From JBKHBT01 sp046542255 (GTDB taxonomy: Bacteria > UBP14 > UBA6098 > JBKHBT01): 64,000 bases of DNA. The translations under genes were made by a program, and so were the position numbers. Location: assembly GCA_046542255.1 (NCBI GenBank), contig JBKHBT010000004.1:1-64000 (forward strand), given 5' to 3'. Position 1 is the first letter of the stretch, and the number at the start of each line of letters is the position of its first letter. Positions 60,501 through 64,000 of this stretch are shown here, in pieces. The notes under the pieces were generated by a model. It did no database searches, had not been told where the DNA came from, and saw only the letters and a list, made by a program, of their open reading frames with translations.

Positions 60501-63500
60501 GTCGATGCCGACTTCCATCATGAAATTGATGATATGCGATCAGAAGATATCTGGACAGAAGATGGCGAAGAATGGTATGCCCAGACAACATGCGATGTTC
60601 TCGACATTCTCCACGAATGGTATGAGGACGGCGTTATGCATGATGGCCGCTTCGACAAGTACGTGACCATCCGCTTCAGAGTCTATTCAAGATTCTATCC
60701 GGAAGAGTATGTTGAGTCTTACACATGGAACCTCCGTGTAGATAATGAAAAGACCTATCCAGATCTCACAGAAATCGGCGGCGGAGAATTGCCACCGGGA
60801 ACTGCAATGCACGTAATTCCTGCAGTTACTGAAGAGATCAAGATTTGTATCACCTCTGATGAGATTGATCAGATCGACTATATCAACTTCACATTGACAG
60901 ACATGGTAACAGATGTCGTTTATGGAATCACCGATACCATTGGTGACCCAGAAGATTCATTCCTCCAGGTCGGCGATGCTTCCTATGAAGCAACCTACGA
61001 TCCTGAAGATGATGTAATCTGCTATACATGGGAAACTCCAGAAGGCCTTACACCTGGCCTATGGAAGTTCTGTGCTGAAGGTTATGATGAGATCCATATC
61101 GTAACCGATGAAGAAGACGGCGAAATAACAGGATATAATACCTATATGCATACATTCTGCTTCTGCCGCGACAGCATCCTTGTACCGAATGAAGCATTCC
61201 TTGCAAGGGGCGACCACTATGAAGACGCTATCGCAACAATCTGCGAGAACTATCCTGCAGAACCAAATTGCGACAGCATCTATCCATGGGATATCGAGAA
61301 TATCTATCCAGATTGGCCAGCATGGTCACATATAGATGGCTCGATTATTGAAGGCTACGACCATGTCAACAGATTCCAGATTACCACTTTCAATAATCCT
61401 GATTGGACAGAATCTGATGTTCTAATGAGAGATTATGTTGAAACCGGTGGATATCCTGGAGACTCTGTCTTTGTCATGTTCAGAGCTGGAGATGCACTTT
61501 GGGTCGATATGCATATTGAAGACGAGTACGGTGGAAATATCTCAGGCTCCAACCTCGAGATTATTCATCCGCTCGATTCTACCGATATCAGAGACTACAT
61601 GGGTGCAGACTACTATGTCTATCCATGGGTAATAGACGATCAGGAAAACCGCTATGACGGCCCTGTCCGTGTTACATTCACAACATACAGAGAAAACTTC
61701 GCAGGCGATACAATCGCAACAGATCATGTTACATTCGTATACCTGGATACTTATGATCCAGAATACAAAGTTAGCATGACAAGAATGGATGAAAGTCCAT
61801 TACGTAGCTGTGTTAGCGATGAATATCCGCTCGAAGAAGCTATCTGGTGTACAAACGATGATACAGTCTTTATTAAAATCGATTGGTATCAGACAGTATT
61901 TGACCAGACAGAAGATGTTTCTGGCTATACTGCCTACGATGAAGAATTCAATAGCCGTGTTTGGGAACATCTCAGACTATCTATTGATGGCCAGCCACAC
62001 ATGGGCTTCCATGTCGATGATCCTAATGACCTTCTCCAGTCCAGACTCTGGCAGAGAGATATCATAGGGCCAGTCGATGGTTATATCCCATTCTGGCTCT
62101 CACCGATCGATGATGGACCAATGCCTTGGGATGACTTTGGCGACGATAACTATGAATATCGTTGGCATGTCTCCGATGACCTTCGCGGTCAGGGTATCGC
62201 AGACATCTTAGTCAAGGGTCGCGATGCTGCAGGTAATATCCTTACATATGAAGAAGCAAGAATATCTAATTCATACGGTAAGAAAGTTCTTATCGATGTT
62301 GAAGATCCTACAATCGATCCGGAATTGGTCCACCTCACCGCCGAAGAGATGGAAGCCGATCCGGAAGCATTCGATGACAACTACCTTGGCGAAGGATTTG
62401 AAGACCCTGTATCCGGTGGATATGTATTCATCGAGATCTGGGACCTTGACGAGACAGTCATGCTCGGAGACGATATCTGGGTTAATGATGATGGCTCTGT
62501 CGATCCTGCCATTGTAGACCTTATTTCCGGCGATTCAGTTCTCGTATGCGCAGTTGACTTAGCTGGCAACCGCACCTGCGAGCCTGTTGAAGTAATGCCA
62601 CATGTTGAGTGCTGCTCATATCATCTCTATCCTGGATTCAATATGGTCGGTATCTCCGTCCATCCAGAAGACTCAACCGACCTTCTCGTCGAAAATGTCT
62701 TCCCAGGACTCGATGTTTACACACTCGACGGTGGTGTATATAATGAAGTACCTGACGGCACATACCTCAACCACAGCGAGGGATACCTTGTTATGGCTGA
62801 AGTCGAGACAGACATTGTCCTTTGCGGCGATCCTGTCGAGTCATTCGAAGCCACAGGACTTCTCCCGGGCTGGAACCTTATTGGTGGTCCGTGGACAACA
62901 GTTAGAACAGTTGACGCTGGCGTCGATCCAGCCGATGCTATCGACCTCGAAGCAGTCAATGTATATGATGGTGAAACCGGTTCTTATGTACCGACCACCG
63001 AATTTGCACACTGCCGTGGCCATCTCGTAATGGTCAGAACAACTGATACAGCAACAGTTACTATCCCAGATGATACTCCAGGAGCAAAATATGTCTATAC
63101 AGGCAAAGAAGCTTCTGAGCTCTGGAATGGTATAATCGATGTCAAATATGACGATGCAATGCGCAGCCTCACCTTTGGTGTTGCAAGCGGTGCAACCGAT
63201 GGTATCGATGCTAATGACGTTGCTCTCTTCCCAACACTTCCAGGCGAAACAGATGCTTATCTCGATAATCATCTCGCCAAGAGTGTGGTAGCCAATGACT
63301 ATCAGATCGAATGGGACCTCGTTCTACATCAGGATGCAGCTATCTCACCGAATGTCGCTGGCGTACCAGAAAATTGGGAAATCACTATCGATGGTATCAA
63401 TCTCAGAGATGTTGAGAACCTCGACCTCGAAGCAGGAACCTATAAGATTTCTGCCAATGTCGCCGAGATTCCAACAAACTTCGAGCTTGCTCAGAATTCC

Positions 63501-63752
63501 CCGAACCCATTCAACCCGATCACATCGATCAATTACTCGGTACCTTCCGAGTCTCATGTAAACATCGAGATCTTCAATGTTCTTGGTGAAACAGTTACAC
63601 AGCTGGTTGATGAAGTTCAGGATGCTGGCAAGAGAACCGTCCGTTGGGATGGAACCGATAGCGAAGGCAATAGCGTAAAATCTGGTGTCTACTTCTATAA
63701 GATGACAGCAGATGGCTATAGCCAGACTAGAAAGATGTCACTCGTCAAATAA
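54540..63752 (+). CDS. Giant secreted Ig-like protein with FlgD-type C-terminal sorting domain
   Basis: 3070 residues from the GTG at 54540, which has GGAGG 8 nt upstream; ATG 54573 with AAAGGAG is a second possible start. A signal peptide ends around FSAVSFGQ. The body (about 40-2680) is a long acidic, Trp/Tyr/Asp-rich beta protein with several Ig-like modules of the type CFYVDITPPKLV. Residues about 2680-2870 hold two related modules around YPGFNMVGIS and LPGWNLIGGPW. The last 90 or so residues are the sorting-type domain ELAQNSPNPFNPITSINYSV ... WDGTDSEGNSVKSGVYFYKM ending RKMSLVK. Later parts of the gene favour C-ending codons, a sign of high expression. A surface-layer or adhesin role is inference. 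Confidence 0.85.
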   Translation: MKPNSRKETSAMGNRLVIAVLLGLLLFSAVSFGQDWQYANVFNLVEEGYGPWIPSWYTTSYGRVDSYTPSTPSLRTATMRTADGRDERPVPLNHDQTVLRFDLLSSTDDFFLKGVTVTLIGSPDFDPNEDLAPIHPDTAKTLFCVDDTVKSFYTGFQFYVEKGELAGSNVDSLDTVDIEDMPTPLQFIDDTLMAGTPPTERIYPAAQSWEDVTGTFAGTYPAGWKVWQAQINFRRHIEIRNEADIDPAYGLPFLRMWVLMKPIGCHECIPSSNDGGFIEGLSNRDSFYVQIHETNDLHVYDVLGVDDASGLEIIRDVELPIGRTEVRWDTPDPDPADASRWASSGMLIGGDTIPPFITDLIPRNENPTNGDETDQGGLTGCDEIGDEIWTADSTQPISFVAYDKSTCIDSVFVELRHINDGIPTYFPRRVDSIYFRSQLASSADIENGGAGQPWEVSVRPYGGSWSPWEEVFDVASEFEVVQSGMCADGYCGHDTFFIDVGRDIDNHYLPPFIDGAHIEVTVRAFNRNYNVGSSWAHSEPYAYDAYQDTTWDFYVDLSGPNAELVCPGTSDDNLTEEFYGGAAGWRQDYIEGENIDWRWISDSLPLVQVHLYDDYENVHDETNHGDAFPYWTGAEGGCGINERDFEFAFVVNRLVCDDISHSYITDTFVVDQTDLNQGCWFDEHVNGEEGHMWINFEDLETYRTDLTGTMLDGDPILPFRSGDVLEIHQTELFDDPDYGQGTFRYDVYGWFHTGPADLEVGGSYGIAEAPDPNYGVQNRREVQGDRHIPVDDQAAAIYGVTARRDTLGILRIDLEGPVAPDTFFYPPHGWVTSDTLQVITVDLYDQIGCPLIDQNLSDETDHILDQYVSGIYGASSDENSRLAINLVVKSASGDHHPEYVEFPGRPWEGRTWYVPGWTTNCLSQPHHIEKINERWGTRLTFAPRQHAPFRSGDKVCVTVYAWDNAVTDCDYDTMFTTDLTCADGSTWHTVENWIPGRNWADDDWTTDPLERTHDEVARFCFYVDITPPKLVDSKIYPLCDDTMTFTIRDTSEVISTTFCDEWIAGIGAADLRMWVYDDEDTMPGIHDDFLFFNDLVPAVPTGAVQVDTTHNIVGRENRYMYARMDFGADPAREGIIKVWKDCNANSCHVLEPDDSVVVEIWAGDNPNVPWYAATQRPESEAGYHARNTHSTAPTQYWWWHYYVPGFPISAGDEYWIPCPATSWRRGNHAYTDLDHTEDGLGWENHVYYNWENPNWDKIHQEEFIVQSEVWLKQVQWFNDSAWMKYRSALQYNYPPDLHGKYTTLWAIPDTTEAADFYSEMESMDPYLGTYARDLQFIEAEIYTCTDSIIWEAFWESTPHDDTITWRTPRVELKLWDSEGELVWEYVHHEDYDFIGGEHCDPCFLEYEATRDCCKDGGIMRIGPIEMIHPWLEEVRQDSVPESELHPDNEAYVITDGEGEPVTDDEGEILYTVYGYQHGDQLEVTFGFASRTPNMFTDSSDIHNYNEYHWFYDIDMQAPTARFRRLEGTRGYAEVDCEMMHVDNNEVRIRLEDIADGDVGLHPGGTDADWASTYPIPILKEGTDLVKYMWGTGDDEPAGLEYATSTHYIYQNESHVVQNCAEEDSLARAYTFATPITMYSGLEDGDPPTVLDRTIEQDSIMIADSLYVEAVIQDRLGNEQYLRSNNLGLDNGLPEVKGFAFASFDPELDEFNNWDEDFALLPWEVPDQESLVGVYNFGEVCTVFVRIWFNDNMDMRLADTHTGHIVRFQPDGWTHWFPVIPIDTELHPSLGMYPLAQRYVDYAYGDDYGAGTLLRSVDGEDGEITEAGEAEMLDNGWNSDREWIGYMVIAGDDMMDGIGKIRVQGFDDNAGNTMLARDFNFRIESQYIDPCMIWPDMDRLDTEPIDPWTGETDDELVVTGYDIGDYFCSYEPHEDCYPIVSDCFDRTITDSVVFEFWWDDSMMTVEDMYERIDTIEIDPDSTVHDTVWVDADFHHEIDDMRSEDIWTEDGEEWYAQTTCDVLDILHEWYEDGVMHDGRFDKYVTIRFRVYSRFYPEEYVESYTWNLRVDNEKTYPDLTEIGGGELPPGTAMHVIPAVTEEIKICITSDEIDQIDYINFTLTDMVTDVVYGITDTIGDPEDSFLQVGDASYEATYDPEDDVICYTWETPEGLTPGLWKFCAEGYDEIHIVTDEEDGEITGYNTYMHTFCFCRDSILVPNEAFLARGDHYEDAIATICENYPAEPNCDSIYPWDIENIYPDWPAWSHIDGSIIEGYDHVNRFQITTFNNPDWTESDVLMRDYVETGGYPGDSVFVMFRAGDALWVDMHIEDEYGGNISGSNLEIIHPLDSTDIRDYMGADYYVYPWVIDDQENRYDGPVRVTFTTYRENFAGDTIATDHVTFVYLDTYDPEYKVSMTRMDESPLRSCVSDEYPLEEAIWCTNDDTVFIKIDWYQTVFDQTEDVSGYTAYDEEFNSRVWEHLRLSIDGQPHMGFHVDDPNDLLQSRLWQRDIIGPVDGYIPFWLSPIDDGPMPWDDFGDDNYEYRWHVSDDLRGQGIADILVKGRDAAGNILTYEEARISNSYGKKVLIDVEDPTIDPELVHLTAEEMEADPEAFDDNYLGEGFEDPVSGGYVFIEIWDLDETVMLGDDIWVNDDGSVDPAIVDLISGDSVLVCAVDLAGNRTCEPVEVMPHVECCSYHLYPGFNMVGISVHPEDSTDLLVENVFPGLDVYTLDGGVYNEVPDGTYLNHSEGYLVMAEVETDIVLCGDPVESFEATGLLPGWNLIGGPWTTVRTVDAGVDPADAIDLEAVNVYDGETGSYVPTTEFAHCRGHLVMVRTTDTATVTIPDDTPGAKYVYTGKEASELWNGIIDVKYDDAMRSLTFGVASGATDGIDANDVALFPTLPGETDAYLDNHLAKSVVANDYQIEWDLVLHQDAAISPNVAGVPENWEITIDGINLRDVENLDLEAGTYKISANVAEIPTNFELAQNSPNPFNPITSINYSVPSESHVNIEIFNVLGETVTQLVDEVQDAGKRTVRWDGTDSEGNSVKSGVYFYKMTADGYSQTRKMSLVK

Positions 63753-63765
63753 CGATACATCTGGT

Positions 63766-63797
63766 TTTGGGCTCTCCCTTCAATGGGAGGGCCCAAA
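63766..63797 (+). terminator. Hairpin terminator after the giant secreted protein gene
   Basis: TTTGGGCTCTCCC (63766-63778) and GGGAGGGCCCAAA (63785-63797) form a 13-bp stem with one G-U pair and a 6-nt loop. It is followed by a smaller hairpin (AAACCTC ... GAGGTTT, about 63795-63813) and a T-rich stretch at about 63811-63826. Together they make a strong stop for the 9.2-kb transcript. Confidence 0.8.
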
Positions 63798-63884
63798 CCT
63801 CTAAGGGAGGTTTAATTGATTTTTATTGAAAACGGTGGTCAGGCAAGGCAGACAGGCTAACCCGAAAGGGGGAGACAGGAAAAA

Positions 63885-63971
63885 ATGTTATCGATTTGTA
63901 AACGAGAAAAAAAAGAACTTATAAAAGGAGGAGACCAATATGAGAAAAGTGGGTTTGTCCAGAGGACTTAA
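63885..63971 (+). CDS. Possible 28-codon leader ORF overlapping the next gene
   Basis: ATG at 63885, with GGGGGAG about 10 nt upstream, opens a 28-residue frame (MLSICKREKKELIKGGDQYE and 8 more) ending TAA at 63971. It overlaps the start of the gene at 63940 in another frame and contains that gene's ribosome binding site. This could be a translated leader that couples to the main gene, or chance. There is no protein family. Confidence 0.25.
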   Translation: MLSICKREKKELIKGGDQYEKSGFVQRT

Positions 63972-64000
63972 GGTCCTGTTCATCCTACTGATTTTCTCGG
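63940..64000 (+). CDS. Start of an exported protein (partial, runs off the window)
   Basis: ATG 63940, with AAAAGGAGGAG ending 7 nt upstream, encodes MRKVGLSRGLKVLFILLIFS before the window ends. The positive N-terminus and hydrophobic stretch look like a signal peptide. Only 20 residues are visible, so the identity is unknown; by position it may belong with the giant surface protein before it. Confidence 0.7.
   Translation, partial: MRKVGLSRGLKVLFILLIFS

Noticed and set aside
63841..63890. c-di-GMP-I (GEMM) riboswitch-like string GGCTAACCCGAAAGGGGGAGACAGG
   Set aside because: It has a GAAA-capped stem, but the conserved GGACGCAAAGCC segment and the second stem with tetraloop receptor are missing.

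Overview
The window is 64 kb of low-GC chromosomal DNA from a diderm bacterium with lipopolysaccharide. It carries LpxK, WaaA and a DUF374 acyltransferase, a TonB-dependent receptor, YidC/YidD, and two giant secreted proteins. These giants end in C-terminal modules of the CHU_C/FlgD-Ig kind (NPFxPN...WDGxDxxGxxVxxGVYxYxI) common in the FCB superphylum and in uncultured phyla such as Cloacimonadota, WOR-3 and TA06. I cannot fix the phylum without a search. No rRNA, tRNA, CRISPR array, phage gene or insertion sequence was recognised. Genes are tightly packed with many 1-19 nt overlaps.

Layout. (a) 2-11236 (-): a 3744-residue secreted protein with a VWA domain, 15 two-part Ig-like repeats and a CHU_C-like C-terminus. 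(b) 11459-17644 (-): four less familiar proteins: a signal-peptide/coiled-coil/membrane protein, a TPR protein, a six-helix membrane protein fused to an AlbA_2 (Schlafen-like) domain, and a GT87-like glycosyltransferase. (c) 17813-20217 (+): rpmE, thyX, pyrF, pyrE (ribosome and pyrimidine synthesis). (d) 20426-27008 (+): a type IV pilus minor-pilin operon of four prepilin-like proteins, a PilY1-like VWA/beta-propeller adhesin and a small secreted protein. (e) 27122-35788 (+): a signalling block with an NtrC-type activator, a CheY-like receiver, two histidine kinases, a REC-GGDEF protein, the Mg2+ channel MgtE, a lipoprotein and a cupin. (f) 35987-41811 (-): mnmE, yidC, yidD, rnpA, rpmH, ybaB, dnaX, which combines the usual origin-proximal rpmH-rnpA-yidC-mnmE cluster with a dnaX-ybaB cluster. 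(g) 41940-47606 (-): histidine kinase, thiL, an exported DJ-1/PfpI protein, a TonB-dependent receptor and a lipoprotein. (h) 47784-54201 (+): envelope glycolipid genes (DUF374 acyltransferase, waaA, lpxK, GT4, RmlD-like reductase) and a predicted outer-membrane barrel. (i) 54540-63752 (+): a second giant secreted protein (3070 residues) with its own tandem promoters and a strong terminator, followed by the start of another exported protein at 63940.

The common theme is the cell envelope: two giant Ig-like surface proteins, a pilus tip complex with a PilY1-like adhesin, LPS synthesis, and a dense two-component network that could control them. The least explained elements are the 15-unit repeat array with its gradient of divergence, the membrane-AlbA_2 fusion, the coiled-coil/TPR neighbours, an approximately 107-bp element found twice (16395-16500 and 35855-35963) downstream of gene ends, and the structured leader before the gene at 63940.
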